NCBI GenBank assembly: GCA_021795795.1
Contig: JAJYPA010000127.1
Coordinates: forward strand, 1-17,089
Reading direction: 5' to 3'
Origin: Pseudomonadota bacterium
GTDB lineage: Bacteria > Pseudomonadota > Gammaproteobacteria > Halothiobacillales > Halothiobacillaceae
Length of the DNA stretch: 17,089 nt
The translations under genes and the position numbers were made by a program. Under the pieces are notes generated by a model. That model worked only from the letters and a program-made list of their open reading frames with translations. It searched no databases and was not told the DNA's origin. Positions 6,961 through 15,508 of this stretch are shown one piece after another (within the stretch, counting starts at the first letter, position 1; each line of letters opens with the position of its first letter).

Positions 6961-9039
6961 TTAACCATTGAGTTGCGCCAGATCGGCAATGCTGAGGAAC
7001 AACGCGCCGGTCTGTTGCAGCAGAGCCAGCCGGTTGCGTCGAATGGCCGGGTCGTCCGCCATGACCATCACTTCATCGAAGAAACGGTCAATCGGTGCCC
7101 GCAGCTGGGCCAGCTCCGTGAGCGCGTCGGTGTATGCGCGCTCAGCTGTGGCGGCACGAATGCGCGGTGTTATCTCAGTTACCGCGTCAAACAACGCTTT
7201 TTCGGCGGCTTCGTGTAGCAGATCGACTTGAATGTGACCGTCGACCGGCTGTTCCTGTTTCTTCAGAATATTCTGGATGCGCTTGTTTCCGGCGGTGAGC
7301 GGTTCGGCTTCCGGCAGATTCAGGAATTCGTTGACCGCCACCATGCGTTGTTCGAAGTCCAGCGGTCGGGTCGTGCCCACGGCGGCGACAGCGGCAAACA
7401 CATCGGCGCGGATGGCGCGATCGAGGCTGAAGCGGTATTGCCGTTCGGTGATGAATTCAAAAACGGCCTGTACATGCTCGACGGCTTCCGGAATGATCGA
7501 ATCAAGGCCTTTGGCCGCCTGTTCCAGCAAGGATTTGAGATCAAGATCCAGTTGTTGCTCGACGATGATGCGCAGCACGCCCAGCGCCGCACGACGCAGG
7601 GCGAACGGGTCCTTGGCACCGGTCGGCGCCTGGCCGATGGCGAAAATCCCCATCAGGGTGTCGAGCCGGTCGGCCAGTGCGACTGCCTGCGACACCGCAT
7701 CGCCAGGCAACGCGTCTCCGGCTCGGCGTGGCAGGTAGTAATCGTCTTGCGCTTGCGCGACGGCCGCGGGCTCGCCGTCGTGGGTGGCCAGATAACGCCC
7801 CATGATGCCTTGCAGCTCGGGGAATTCACCCACCATGTGGCTTTGCAGGTCGCATTTGCACAGGCGCGCCGCACGCCGTGTCTGCGTAACGTCGCCGCCG
7901 ATCAGCTCGGCAATGTACTCGGCAAGCCGTTCAACACGGATGGTCTTGTCGAACAAACTGCCCATACGCTGCTGGAAGATCACCGTTTTCAGCGAGTCCA
8001 GATGCGATTCCAGCGTGTGTTTACGGTCTTCATTCCAAAAGAACAGCGCATCGGCGAACCGCGGACGAATCACGCGCTCGTTGCCTTCGCGCACCGCAGC
8101 GGGGTTCTTGCTGTCGATGTTGGCGATGGTGATGAACCACGGCAGCAGGCGGTTTTGCGCATCGACCAGCGGGAAGTATTTCTGGTTGCCCTGCATGGTG
8201 GAAATCAGCGCCTCGTGCGGCACTTGCAGGAAAGATTCCTCGAATTTGCCTGCCACGGCCACGGGCCATTCGACCAGTGCGGTCACTTCATCCAGCAGAT
8301 CTTCATCCACACGTGCCGTGCCGCCGAGTTCGCTCGCGATGGCTTCGATCTGCGCCTGAATTTTGTTGCGCCGTGCCGCGAAATCGGCAAGCACAAAGCC
8401 TTGCTTCTCCAGCACGTCGGCATAGCTTGCGGGGGATTCGATGGTAATGGCTGCCGGGTGATGGAAGCGGTGGCCGAAGGTTTCTCGACCGGCTTTCACG
8501 CCCAGAATCTCGGTGTCGATGACCGTGTTGCCGTGCAGGGCAACTGCCCAGTGAACCGGACGGATGAATTCCACCTCATGGCTGCCCCAGCGCATCCGCT
8601 TGGGCGTGGGGAGTTTGTCCAATGCGCGGGCAATGGCGGCTGGAATAATCTCGGCGGCGGTTTTGCCCGGTTGGGTGTGGCGATACACGAGCCAGGTGCC
8701 CTTGTCCGTTTCGATTTTTTCGAGTGCGTCCACCGTCACGCCGCAGGAGCGGGCGAAGCCTTCCAGTGCGCGACTGGGCTTACCTTCCGCGTCGAAGGCG
8801 CTTGCCAGTGCCGGGCCCTTGCGCTCAACGGCCTGTTCGGGCGTGCTGGCGGCCACGTCGCGAATCAGCACGGCCATGCGGCGGGGCGCGGCGTAGCTTT
8901 GATGCGTTCCAAAGGATAGCCCCGCTTCGCGAAGTCCAGTCAGAAGTTCTTCGGTCAGGGCATCGCTCAAACGCAGCAGCGCTTTGGGGGGCAGTTCTTC
9001 GGTGCCCAGTTCGAATAGAAAATCGGCGCGATCAGTCAT
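6961..9039 (-). CDS. glyS: Glycine--tRNA ligase beta subunit
   Basis: The beta chain of the alpha2beta2 bacterial glycyl-tRNA synthetase, which recognises and binds tRNA-Gly while the alpha chain (glyQ, next upstream) carries the aminoacylation site. It is 692 residues against 689 in E. coli, so full length. Family landmarks are the N-terminal FLFELGTEELPPKAL, WGSHEVEFIRPVHW, GNQKYFPLVD, VIRPRFADALFFW, LADRLDTLMGIF..GAKDPFALRRAALGVLRI, and a C-terminal anticodon-binding-like region with FFDEVMVMADDPAIRRNRLALL. ATG 9039 matches the family start; a Shine-Dalgarno sequence is weak. It lies 45 nt downstream of glyQ. The opposite strand carries a long open frame (7228-8919), which is a shadow of this gene. 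Confidence 0.97.
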   Translation of the reverse strand: MTDRADFLFELGTEELPPKALLRLSDALTEELLTGLREAGLSFGTHQSYAAPRRMAVLIRDVAASTPEQAVERKGPALASAFDAEGKPSRALEGFARSCGVTVDALEKIETDKGTWLVYRHTQPGKTAAEIIPAAIARALDKLPTPKRMRWGSHEVEFIRPVHWAVALHGNTVIDTEILGVKAGRETFGHRFHHPAAITIESPASYADVLEKQGFVLADFAARRNKIQAQIEAIASELGGTARVDEDLLDEVTALVEWPVAVAGKFEESFLQVPHEALISTMQGNQKYFPLVDAQNRLLPWFITIANIDSKNPAAVREGNERVIRPRFADALFFWNEDRKHTLESHLDSLKTVIFQQRMGSLFDKTIRVERLAEYIAELIGGDVTQTRRAARLCKCDLQSHMVGEFPELQGIMGRYLATHDGEPAAVAQAQDDYYLPRRAGDALPGDAVSQAVALADRLDTLMGIFAIGQAPTGAKDPFALRRAALGVLRIIVEQQLDLDLKSLLEQAAKGLDSIIPEAVEHVQAVFEFITERQYRFSLDRAIRADVFAAVAAVGTTRPLDFEQRMVAVNEFLNLPEAEPLTAGNKRIQNILKKQEQPVDGHIQVDLLHEAAEKALFDAVTEITPRIRAATAERAYTDALTELAQLRAPIDRFFDEVMVMADDPAIRRNRLALLQQTGALFLSIADLAQLNG

Positions 9040-9084
9040 GTGGATAGTCCAGAAAAGCGTAACTTTTTAGTAAGCCATTATTTA

Positions 9085-10011
9085 TTAAGCCGTGGCGTTG
9101 CGTGCCAGCATCGGAAAGCCTAGGGCCTCACGACGGGCGTAATAGGCTTCGGCCACACCGCGAGCGAGGGTGCGCACACGCAGAATAAAGCGTTGGCGCT
9201 CGGTGACGGAAATGGCGCGGCGCGCGTCCAGCAGGTTGAAGGCATGCGAGGCCTTCAGTACTTGCTCGTAAGCGGGCAGCGGCAGGCCGAGTTCCACCAG
9301 ACGCAGTGATTCGCGCTCGGCCTGATCGAACAGCCCGAACAGGAAGGCGGTGTCGGCCTGTTCGAAGTTGTAGGTGGATTGTTCCACTTCGTTTTGGTGA
9401 TACACATCGCCATAGGTGATGATGCCCGCCTCACTCTTGCTCCAGACGAGATCGTAGACGCTCTGCACGCCCTGCATGTACATGGCCAAGCGTTCGAGAC
9501 CGTAGGTGATTTCGCCGGAAACCGGGCGGCAATCGAGTCCGCCGATCTGCTGGAAGTAGGTGAATTGCGTGACTTCCATGCCGTTGAGCCACACTTCCCA
9601 ACCCAGACCCCAGGCGCCGAGCGTGGGCGATTCCCAGTTGTCTTCCACGAAGCGGATGTCGTGGGTGAGCGGGTCGAAGCCCAGCAGGGCGAGCGAGTCG
9701 AGGTAGAGTTGCTGGATGTTGTCTGGTGAGGGTTTGAGCAGCACCTGAAATTGATAATAGTGCTGCAAACGGTTCGGATTCTCGCCATAGCGGCCATCGG
9801 TCGGGCGGCGGGAGGGCTGGACATAAGCGGCGCGCCACTGCTCCGGGCCAATCGCGCGCAGGAAGGTCGCCGGGTGGAAGGTGCCCGCGCCAACCTCGAT
9901 ATCCAAAGGTTGCAGCACGGCGCAACCCTGATTCGCCCAGAACTCGGACAGGGCGAGAATCAATCCCTGAAACGTGGATAAATCGTGATGGGTGTTCATT
10001 TCAATCGGCAT
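9085..10011 (-). CDS. glyQ: Glycine--tRNA ligase alpha subunit
   Basis: The catalytic chain of the tetrameric glycyl-tRNA synthetase, activating glycine with ATP and charging tRNA-Gly. Signature stretches are [109 protein letters not shown] and [23 protein letters not shown] 10011 gives 308 residues and ATG 9999 gives 304, both close to E. coli's 303. ATG 10068 would give 327, with 19 extra residues unlike the family, and would lie upstream of a possible -10 box, so I reject it. It heads a probable glyQ-glyS-plsC operon and is divergent from trpD. Confidence 0.95.
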   Translation of the reverse strand: MPIEMNTHHDLSTFQGLILALSEFWANQGCAVLQPLDIEVGAGTFHPATFLRAIGPEQWRAAYVQPSRRPTDGRYGENPNRLQHYYQFQVLLKPSPDNIQQLYLDSLALLGFDPLTHDIRFVEDNWESPTLGAWGLGWEVWLNGMEVTQFTYFQQIGGLDCRPVSGEITYGLERLAMYMQGVQSVYDLVWSKSEAGIITYGDVYHQNEVEQSTYNFEQADTAFLFGLFDQAERESLRLVELGLPLPAYEQVLKASHAFNLLDARRAISVTERQRFILRVRTLARGVAEAYYARREALGFPMLARNATA

Positions 10012-10044
10012 AACAGGCTCATCGGCGGCGAATAAATGGCGCTT

Positions 10045-10050
10045 AGTATA
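10045..10050 (-). promoter_or_regulatory. Possible -10 element for glyQ
   Basis: Read on the minus strand these bases are TATACT, five of six matches to the sigma-70 -10 consensus, placed about 33 bp before the ATG at 10011. No convincing -35 hexamer sits 16-18 bp further upstream, so the assignment is tentative. If real, it excludes the longer glyQ start at 10068. Confidence 0.35.
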
Positions 10051-10092
10051 CTGAAGTTGAACGATCATCGGTGGCGCAAACGGGGCGTGGCG

Positions 10093-10101
10093 TGGTATTT
10101 T
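10093..10101 (+). promoter_or_regulatory. Possible extended -10 element for trpD
   Basis: TGG followed by TATTTT (10096-10101) has the TGn-TATAAT layout of an extended -10 promoter and lies in the glyQ/trpD divergent region, about 55 bp before the trpD ATG. No good -35 is visible. The leader downstream shows no Trp-codon-rich leader peptide or attenuator. Confidence 0.3.
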
Positions 10102-10156
10102 CGGCCTCTTTCAATTTTGAATTCATCCTTTGGACGCCACAGGCGCGGACCCGGTA

Positions 10157-11215
10157 ATGGACCAACAACTCGACCAAGAACTCAATATCAGCCAAGCCAT
10201 CGCGCTTGCCGTTGACCGGCGCGACCTTTCGCGTGAAGACATGCGCAGCGTGATGCGCCAGATCATGTCGGGTGGTGCAACGCCGGTGCAGGTAGCCGGC
10301 TTTATGGTCGCGCTGCGGATGAAAGGCGAAACCGTCGATGAAATCACCGCCGCCGCCGAGGTCATGCGCGAGCTGGCCGTTGGCGTGCGCGTCGATGTGC
10401 CGAACCTTGTGGATATTGTGGGCACGGGCGGAGACGGTTCGGCTTTATTTAATGTGTCCACCGCGTCGGGGTTTGTGGTGGCGGCGGCGGGGGGGCATGT
10501 CGCCAAGCACGGCAATCGATCCATTACGAGCAAATCCGGCAGTGCCGATATGTTGGAAGCGGCAGGCGTGGCGCTGGATGTGTCCGCTGATTGCGTGGCC
10601 GAATGTGTGCGTGAGTTGGGCGTGGGCTTCATGTTTGCGCCCAAGCATCACGGCTCGATGCGCCATGCCGCCGTGCCCCGCAAGGAGCTGGGCGTGCGTA
10701 CGCTGTTCAATGTACTCGGGCCGCTCACCAATCCGGCGAATGCGCCCTCGATGGTGCTGGGCGTGTATGCCGAACAGTGGCTCGAACCACTGGCGGCCGT
10801 GATGCGCCTGTTGGGTGCCTGTCACGTTCTGGTCGTGCACAGCCACGATGGGCTGGATGAAATCAGCCTCGCCGAGGCGACCGAAGTGGCCGAGTTGCAT
10901 CAAGGAAAAATCCACCGCTACCAGATTACGCCGGAGCAGTTCGGTATTAAGCGCCAGCCTTTGACTTCCATGATCGTGACAGGTCCGGAGCAAAGCGTGA
11001 GCTTGGTGCGTTCAGCCCTAGGCGGAACAGCAGGCCCTGTTGCCGATATGATTGCGCTCAATGCTGGTTCGGCGATTTACGCCGCCGACCTGACCGATAC
11101 ATTGGCAGAGGGCATTGCCCGTGCGCAGGCGATTCTGAAATCTGGTACCGCACTGGCTAAACTCGATGCCCTGATTGCCAAAACCCAGGCCTGCCGGAAT
11201 TCCACACATGACTGA
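10157..11215 (+). CDS. trpD: Anthranilate phosphoribosyltransferase
   Basis: Second step of tryptophan synthesis: transfers phosphoribose from PRPP to anthranilate. The family motifs are clear: [15 protein letters not shown] (PRPP-binding glycine loop, residues 89-103), [19 protein letters not shown] (117-135), [33 protein letters not shown], and [13 protein letters not shown] 10157 gives 352 residues, near the usual ~340. An in-frame TTG at 10130 is a less likely start. It has no fused glutaminase (TrpG) domain, and trpE/trpG are not next to it in this window; the upstream neighbour is divergent glyQ. It overlaps trpC by 8 nt, so the two are surely co-translated. Confidence 0.97.
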   Translation: MDQQLDQELNISQAIALAVDRRDLSREDMRSVMRQIMSGGATPVQVAGFMVALRMKGETVDEITAAAEVMRELAVGVRVDVPNLVDIVGTGGDGSALFNVSTASGFVVAAAGGHVAKHGNRSITSKSGSADMLEAAGVALDVSADCVAECVRELGVGFMFAPKHHGSMRHAAVPRKELGVRTLFNVLGPLTNPANAPSMVLGVYAEQWLEPLAAVMRLLGACHVLVVHSHDGLDEISLAEATEVAELHQGKIHRYQITPEQFGIKRQPLTSMIVTGPEQSVSLVRSALGGTAGPVADMIALNAGSAIYAADLTDTLAEGIARAQAILKSGTALAKLDALIAKTQACRNSTHD

Positions 11216-12017
11216 TACACCCGACATTCTGAAAAAAATCATCGCTCGAAAATGGGCCGAAGTGGCCGAGCGCAGCGCGATTCTCCCGCTGACGGAGCTG
11301 GCGCTGTTGGCTCGTGAGGCGGATGCGCCGCGTGGTTTTGTCGCTGCATTGCGCCGAAAGATTGCTGCAGGTCAAGCCGCTGTCATAGCCGAGGTGAAGA
11401 AAGCCTCCCCCAGCCGGGGCGTGCTGCGTGACCCGTTCCACCCGGCCGAAATCGCCCGGCAATACGAAGCGGGTGGTGCCGCCTGTTTATCCGTGCTGAC
11501 CGATCATGATTTTTTTCAAGGCAATGAAGACTATCTGCGTGAAGCGCGCGCGGCCTGCCGGTTGCCGGTGCTCCGCAAGGACTTCATGGTCGATGAATAT
11601 CAGGTGGTCGAAGCGCGTGCGATGGGTGCCGACTGCATTTTGCTGATCGTTGCCGCATTAAGCGATAGCGAAATGGCAGCCCTGCATAAGCAAGCGACCG
11701 ATCTGGGCATGGATGTGCTGGTCGAGGTGCATGATGCCAACGAACTGCAACGCGCCCTGGCTCTGGGCATCGACATGGTGGGCATCAACAACCGCGATCT
11801 GCGTACGTTCGACGTCACGCTCGACACCACGCTTGAACTATTGAGCCAGATTCCACCGGATATTCTGGTCGTTACCGAGAGCGGCATCCTATCGCCAACC
11901 GATGTCGAGCGGATGCGCAGTAATCATGTGCATGCCTTTTTGGTCGGTGAAGCATTCATGCGCGCCGACGATCCGGGCGTGGCGCTGCACCATCTTTTTG
12001 GAGGAACAAGCAAATGA
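11208..12017 (+). CDS. trpC: Indole-3-glycerol-phosphate synthase
   Basis: Closes the indole ring: converts carboxyphenylaminodeoxyribulose phosphate to indole-3-glycerol phosphate. It is a monofunctional TIM barrel of 269 residues with no PRAI (TrpF) domain fused. Active-site stretches are [12 protein letters not shown] (Glu62, Lys64), [11 protein letters not shown] (Lys124), LVEVHD (Glu173), GINNRDL (Asn194) and VTESGI (Glu224), then VGEAFMR for phosphate binding. ATG 11208 is chosen because it starts the family N-terminus ([15 protein letters not shown]); an in-frame start at 11175 lies deep inside trpD. It overlaps the trpD end by 8 nt and the next gene's ATG by 4 nt (ATGA). Confidence 0.97.
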   Translation: MTDTPDILKKIIARKWAEVAERSAILPLTELALLAREADAPRGFVAALRRKIAAGQAAVIAEVKKASPSRGVLRDPFHPAEIARQYEAGGAACLSVLTDHDFFQGNEDYLREARAACRLPVLRKDFMVDEYQVVEARAMGADCILLIVAALSDSEMAALHKQATDLGMDVLVEVHDANELQRALALGIDMVGINNRDLRTFDVTLDTTLELLSQIPPDILVVTESGILSPTDVERMRSNHVHAFLVGEAFMRADDPGVALHHLFGGTSK

Positions 12018-12433
12018 AAGCACGGGTGAAATGGGTCGAAGGCATGGCCTTCATGGCCGAATCCGATAGCGGGCACGGCATCATGCTCGATGGTTCGCCG
12101 GATATCGGCGGGCGGAATCTGGGCGCGCGGCCCATGGAAATGGTGCTGATGGGGCTGGGCGGTTGTACCGCCATCGACGTGATGGTCATTCTTGGCAAAC
12201 AACGCCAGCCGGTCGAAGACTGCTGGATCGAGCTCGATGCCGAACGCGCCGATGTGGCCGCGCCCAAGGTATTCACCAAGATTCATGTGCATTATGTCGT
12301 CAAAGGTTCGGGGCTTGATCCGAAACAGGTCGAACGCGCGGTCAAACTCTCGGCAGAGAAGTACTGCTCGGTTTCGGCGATGCTGAAAAACAGCGTGGAT
12401 ATTACCTACGACTTCGAGATTCGCGGATCGTAA
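12014..12433 (+). CDS. OsmC family protein
   Basis: A 139-residue OsmC/Ohr-fold protein, cytoplasmic and expected to be dimeric. The two conserved cysteines of the family are present: Cys51 in [10 protein letters not shown] and Cys118 in KYCSVSAML. Family members reduce organic hydroperoxides or have unassigned thiol chemistry; this one looks closer to the E. coli YhfA-like branch than to OsmC or Ohr proper, judged by eye. GGAGG at 12000-12004 is 9 nt before the ATG, and that ATG overlaps the trpC stop, so it is co-translated with trpDC. I recall OsmC-like genes following trpC in several gammaproteobacteria; the functional reason is not evident. Confidence 0.9.
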   Translation: MKARVKWVEGMAFMAESDSGHGIMLDGSPDIGGRNLGARPMEMVLMGLGGCTAIDVMVILGKQRQPVEDCWIELDAERADVAAPKVFTKIHVHYVVKGSGLDPKQVERAVKLSAEKYCSVSAMLKNSVDITYDFEIRGS

Positions 12434-12435
12434 GA

Positions 12436-12756
12436 TCAGATCGATACCATCCGGTAAAACTCAAGGACCGGTTCGATATTGGTGTAGTTTGGTACATCTG
12501 CTTCGATTACCGGCCAGTGCGGTTCAAAAGCAGCAAGAAACGAGTCTTTTGAATCAAATTCAAAGTGACAGATCGCGGCATAGGTGGCCGGACTTCCCGG
12601 TTTTTCCCCACCCATGCCTTCGTCGATCGTCACGCGACGGTAGCCCGGGTGCTTGCCAACCAGTTCGAGCGTCATCGGGATATGGCGTTCCAGATAGTAG
12701 GCCATGTCAAATCGCCCATCGGGCCGATTCGGGTAAAAAATACTGATTTTGACCAT
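12436..12756 (-). CDS. EthD family protein
   Basis: A 106-residue protein of the EthD family (dimeric alpha/beta-barrel, ferredoxin-like fold). Typical features are VKISIFYPNRPDGRFDMAYYLERHIPMT at the start, with the conserved YYxxxHxP pattern, and HFEFDSKDSFLAAF near the middle. Named members accompany an ether-degrading P450 or act as small reductases, but most, including this one, have no known substrate. It starts 12 nt after the GlcF-like gene stop, which implies one transcript. An AAGGA motif sits about 9 nt before the ATG. It converges on the OsmC-like gene with only 2 nt between stops and no terminator. Confidence 0.85.
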   Translation of the reverse strand: MVKISIFYPNRPDGRFDMAYYLERHIPMTLELVGKHPGYRRVTIDEGMGGEKPGSPATYAAICHFEFDSKDSFLAAFEPHWPVIEADVPNYTNIEPVLEFYRMVSI

Positions 12757-12768
12757 GAGGTTTGATCC

Positions 12769-14019
12769 TTAGTGTGTCGGTATTGCCCGGGCGATTAATT
12801 CCACCGGATGCAAAACGGGTGAACCCAGCCCGACAGCGATATGCGTTGCACAGCCAATATTGGCCGAAACCAAAAAATCGGGATCCAGTTGTTCAATTTC
12901 ATCGAGTTTCGGTGCGCGCAGTGCGTCGGCCTGATCGGGATACATTAATACATGCATTCCGGCCGCCCCACAGCAGCGGTCATTGTTGGCCAGTGGTACG
13001 AGATTCAACTCCGGGACTCTTTGCAACAGTCGCTCGGTGCTGCGAGGTTGTTTGAGCACGCGGGTCTGGCTGCAGGGTAAATGAATGGCCACGCGCGCCG
13101 GGATTGGTTGCAACTGGGGCCATTGGTCATCGGGAACTTGGGCGAGGAAATCGGTGATTTCCACAAAGGGCACATTATTTTGCTCTCGCTGAAGTTCGCT
13201 GGCGCAGGCAGTGCCGATGACGACGATGGCGCTTAAGTTCCTGTCAGCAAATGCCGTGCGGTTTGCCGCACGCAGACGGGTAGCCTCCGAGATATCGCCG
13301 CCGTGTTGGTGCATGGCGCCGCAGCAAACTTGATCGGTGGGTATCTCCACCGCATAACCCAGGGCATTGAGCACTTTGATGCTGGCACGCACGGCATCAC
13401 TATTTAATGCCTCGCCGGTGCAGCCGATGAAAAGCCCGACGGTTTTGGTCGTGGCCTCTGGCGCGGGGGCGGTGCCTATCCTGCCATTCGGACGGAATCG
13501 CCTGGGAAGAACGGGCGGCAGGATTTGCCCCGTTCGTCCGCCAAAGCGACGAATCATGTCGGTTACCTTTAATCGGTCAAGCAGGGAGAGCGCAGTCCAA
13601 ACTGCACCGAAGAACTGTCTCTGACTCAATACATGGTGACGCAACCAAATCCAGCGTTTGAAGGCGGCTCGCGGTCGTGTATTGGCTGTCGCTGATGCGA
13701 ATTCATCGTGTGCCAGTGCGTCGCGAACTTCGTCGATCAGTTCGCCATAATTAACGAGCGAAGGGCAAACCGATTCACAGGCGTGGCAGGTAAGGCAACC
13801 ATCAAGATGTGCCACCACGCCCGCATCGAGCGCGAGTGTGCCGCTCGCCAAACCGAGTGCGAGACTGATGCGCCCGCGCGGACCGTCCGCTTCATTGTGA
13901 GACAGGGCAAAGGTGGGGCAGTGGGGGACGCAGATGCCGCACATCACACAGTCGAGCGCATGGTGTTTGATGCGCATCTTTGCGTTTGAGCGGTCGGTGG
14001 AATCTGTCGGCGTGTTCAT
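12769..14019 (-). CDS. glcF: Glycolate oxidase iron-sulfur subunit (GlcF-like)
   Basis: A 416-residue Fe-S protein (E. coli GlcF is 407). The N-terminus carries two [4Fe-4S] motifs, CVMCGICVPHCP (Cys24, 27, 30, 34) and CLTCHACESVCP (Cys75, 78, 81, 85). The C-terminal half has two CCG-type cysteine-rich modules (IGCTGE..QVCCGAMHQHGG and LPCSQT..DRCCGAAGMHVLMYP), typical of electron-transfer partners of flavin hydroxyacid dehydrogenases. EADGPRGRISLA after the first cluster is as in GlcF. It would pass electrons from GlcD/GlcE flavoproteins to quinone, oxidising glycolate from phosphoglycolate salvage. No glcD or glcE lies in this window, so a LutA-like lactate role cannot be excluded. Alternative start: ATG 13977. 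Confidence 0.88.
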   Translation of the reverse strand: MNTPTDSTDRSNAKMRIKHHALDCVMCGICVPHCPTFALSHNEADGPRGRISLALGLASGTLALDAGVVAHLDGCLTCHACESVCPSLVNYGELIDEVRDALAHDEFASATANTRPRAAFKRWIWLRHHVLSQRQFFGAVWTALSLLDRLKVTDMIRRFGGRTGQILPPVLPRRFRPNGRIGTAPAPEATTKTVGLFIGCTGEALNSDAVRASIKVLNALGYAVEIPTDQVCCGAMHQHGGDISEATRLRAANRTAFADRNLSAIVVIGTACASELQREQNNVPFVEITDFLAQVPDDQWPQLQPIPARVAIHLPCSQTRVLKQPRSTERLLQRVPELNLVPLANNDRCCGAAGMHVLMYPDQADALRAPKLDEIEQLDPDFLVSANIGCATHIAVGLGSPVLHPVELIARAIPTH

Positions 14020-14092
14020 GCTCGCATCAAACCATGCGGCACTATTCGAGGCAAGTTGTGCAGCTGGCCGGAAGGAGCACAGTGAAATATAC

Positions 14093-14122
14093 TTGCAATC
14101 CTTGAGTATTTTAGTTTATTCT
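14093..14122 (+). promoter_or_regulatory. Possible promoter of a short untranslated RNA
   Basis: TTGCAA (14093-14098), an 18-bp spacer and TATTCT (14117-14122) each match the sigma-70 boxes at four of six positions. Transcription from here would begin near 14129 and meet the intrinsic terminator ending at 14188, giving an RNA of roughly 60 nt. The match is weak and is considered only because the terminator needs a source transcript. Confidence 0.25.
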
Positions 14123-14161
14123 AATACCGTTAATTGCTGATTTCCTTTGGTGGTTCTTGTT

Positions 14162-14188
14162 GCCGGCCTTTGCGCCGGCTCTTTTTTT
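14162..14188 (+). terminator. Orphan rho-independent terminator
   Basis: GCCGGC (14162-14167), loop CTTTGC, GCCGGC (14174-14179), then TC and seven T. This is a textbook intrinsic terminator on the plus strand. No plus-strand gene precedes it: glcF to the left is on the other strand. The reverse strand has no T-run after the stem, so it does not serve glcF. Confidence 0.75.
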
Positions 14189-14253
14189 GCCCACAAAACT
14201 TGTCGGAAGAAACCCGGTTCATCACCAAATGTCGAATTCGGCATCAGAATCAC

Positions 14254-14282
14254 TTGTCAGTGGCGGCATGTTTCGCTAGAAT
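14254..14282 (+). promoter_or_regulatory. Sigma-70 promoter of rplM-rpsI
   Basis: TTGTCA (14254-14259), a spacer of exactly 17 bp, and TAGAAT (14277-14282): five of six matches in each box. The start of transcription would be near 14289, leaving a leader of about 58 nt to the rplM ATG. In E. coli this operon is autoregulated by L13 through its leader; I see no distinct leader hairpin here. Confidence 0.75.
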
Positions 14283-14346
14283 CGCCGCCTCTTTGAATTA
14301 ATGTCCGTTTTTCGGCACTCTTTTCGCTTCTTTGGGAGCTATATAA

Positions 14347-14775
14347 ATGAAAACATTTTCCGCCAAGTCGGCAGAAGTCAAGCGCGACTGGTTTGTGATC
14401 GACGCATCAGGCAAAACCCTCGGCCGCTTGGCGACTGAAGTGGCGCGTCGCCTGCGTGGCAAGCATAAAGCTGAATTCACGCCGCATGTGGATACCGGCG
14501 ATTACATCATCATCGTCAACGCGAAAGACGTCAAAGTCACCGGCAACAAAGCGCAAGACAAGATGTACCACTTCCATACGGGCTTCATCGGTAACATGAA
14601 GCACTTCACGTTCGAGAAAATGATCGAACGTGCGCCTGAGCGCGTCATCGAAATGGCGGTCAAAGGCATGTTGCCCAAGAACCCGCTGGGTCGCGACATG
14701 TTCCGCAAGCTCAAAGTATATGCCGGTGGTGAACACAATCACGCGGCGCAGCAACCCAAACCGCTTGATATCTGA
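14347..14775 (+). CDS. rplM: 50S ribosomal protein L13
   Basis: A 142-residue ribosomal protein of the large subunit, exactly the usual bacterial length. Recognised by [58 protein letters not shown], the [20 protein letters not shown] segment and the C-terminal [14 protein letters not shown] at 14334-14338 lies 8 nt before the ATG. It is first in the rplM-rpsI operon, 17 nt ahead of rpsI, behind the strong promoter at 14254. Confidence 0.98.
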   Translation: MKTFSAKSAEVKRDWFVIDASGKTLGRLATEVARRLRGKHKAEFTPHVDTGDYIIIVNAKDVKVTGNKAQDKMYHFHTGFIGNMKHFTFEKMIERAPERVIEMAVKGMLPKNPLGRDMFRKLKVYAGGEHNHAAQQPKPLDI

Positions 14776-14792
14776 TCGGAGAATCATCAGTC

Positions 14793-15185
14793 ATGGCAGT
14801 CACCCAAAATTACGGTACCGGTCGTCGCAAAACATCTGCGGCACGGGTTTTTCTTCGTCCTGGTAACGGCACGATCACCATCAACGGTAAAACCATCGAA
14901 GACTTCTTCGGTCGTGAAACGGCACGCATGGTCGTTCGTCAGCCTTTGGAACTGCTCGAAGTGGGTGACCGCTTCGATGTGTTCTGCACCGTGGCCGGTG
15001 GCGGCCCCAGCGGTCAATCAGGTGCGATTCGTCACGGCCTGACCCGTGCATTGATGGAGTACGATGAAAGCTTCCGTGGCAAGCTGCGTACCGCTGGATT
15101 TGTGACTCGTGATGCGCGTGAAGTGGAACGTAAGAAAGTCGGCCTGCGTAAAGCACGTCGCGCGGTTCAGTTCTCCAAGCGTTAA
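14793..15185 (+). CDS. rpsI: 30S ribosomal protein S9
   Basis: A 130-residue small-subunit protein, the usual length. Landmarks are [21 protein letters not shown] at the start, [20 protein letters not shown] in the middle, and the very basic tail ending VQFSKR, which reaches the P-site tRNA in the ribosome. GGAG at 14778-14781 precedes the ATG by 11 nt. Followed after 30 nt by a strong terminator, so the operon ends here. Confidence 0.98.
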   Translation: MAVTQNYGTGRRKTSAARVFLRPGNGTITINGKTIEDFFGRETARMVVRQPLELLEVGDRFDVFCTVAGGGPSGQSGAIRHGLTRALMEYDESFRGKLRTAGFVTRDAREVERKKVGLRKARRAVQFSKR

Positions 15186-15194
15186 TTATCCGCA

Positions 15195-15247
15195 GAGCCC
15201 GCTTGCCGGGCTCGCAAAAAAACCCGCCCAATGTGGCGGGTTTTTTT
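15195..15247 (+). terminator. Terminator of rplM-rpsI, preceded by a second hairpin
   Basis: CCCGCC (15223-15228), loop CAATGT, GGCGGG (15235-15240), then seven T (15241-15247). Seven A also precede the stem, so the paired stem can extend and the structure should work in both directions. Just before it, GAGCCCG (15195-15201) and CGGGCTC (15207-15213) form another perfect 7-bp hairpin with a 5-nt loop. The two hairpins in a row should make a firm end to the operon. Confidence 0.9.
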
Positions 15248-15508
15248 ATGGTTACTACTATCGGGTTGTGTTTATTTCAGTCGAGGCATTTCTGCCCGAT
15301 TCGAATAGCTGCGCCGCCAGTTGTGCTCGTTGGACGGTGATGCTTCGATTATGCCTAATTCGATTATCCGGATGATGAGCTGATGTTATCCCGCCACGGT
15401 TGATCGCAGCAACGTATCGCACGGCCGTTATCGACGGGGGCAATGAGGGGTGATGTGCTCGCAAGTCTTCGAGCAAGGTGTGCTCGATGGCAAACTATTG
15501 GCGCGGTT
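15248..15508. other. Intergenic region without recognisable gene
   Basis: 261 bp between the rpsI terminator and the end of the cytochrome b gene. The only open frames are short and look unlike proteins. The sole structure noted is a direct repeat TTCGATTAT at 15344-15352 and 15359-15367. No terminator for the minus-strand cytochrome gene was found, other than the bidirectional one at 15216-15247. Confidence 0.5.

Larger units (their letters stand above)
14020..14346. other. Intergenic region between divergent glcF and rplM
   Basis: A 327-bp AT-richer gap with no credible coding frame. It contains, in order, a possible plus-strand promoter, an orphan plus-strand terminator and the rplM promoter. 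GTATT (14107-14111) and AATAC (14123-14127) form a short inverted repeat that could be part of an operator. The promoter of glcF must lie here too, but I could not pick a convincing one on the minus strand. Confidence 0.7.

Noticed and set aside
7228..8919. Plus-strand open frame of 563 codons
   Set aside because: It is exactly antisense to glyS, whose protein is unmistakable; the translation is rich in His, Gly and Arg and resembles no family.
10045..10052. 8-bp palindrome AGTATACT as a TrpR operator
   Set aside because: It lacks the CTAG half-sites of the known TrpR operator and is explained as well by a -10 box.
10102..10156. Possible tryptophan attenuator in the trpD leader
   Set aside because: No leader peptide with consecutive Trp codons and no terminator/antiterminator hairpins are visible.
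15344..15367. Direct repeat TTCGATTAT twice as the start of a CRISPR or iteron array
   Set aside because: Only two 9-bp copies are present, without regular spacers or an adjacent replication or cas gene.
15258..15476. Minus-strand open frame of 72 codons
   Set aside because: No ribosome-binding site, composition not protein-like, and it is isolated in a non-coding gap.
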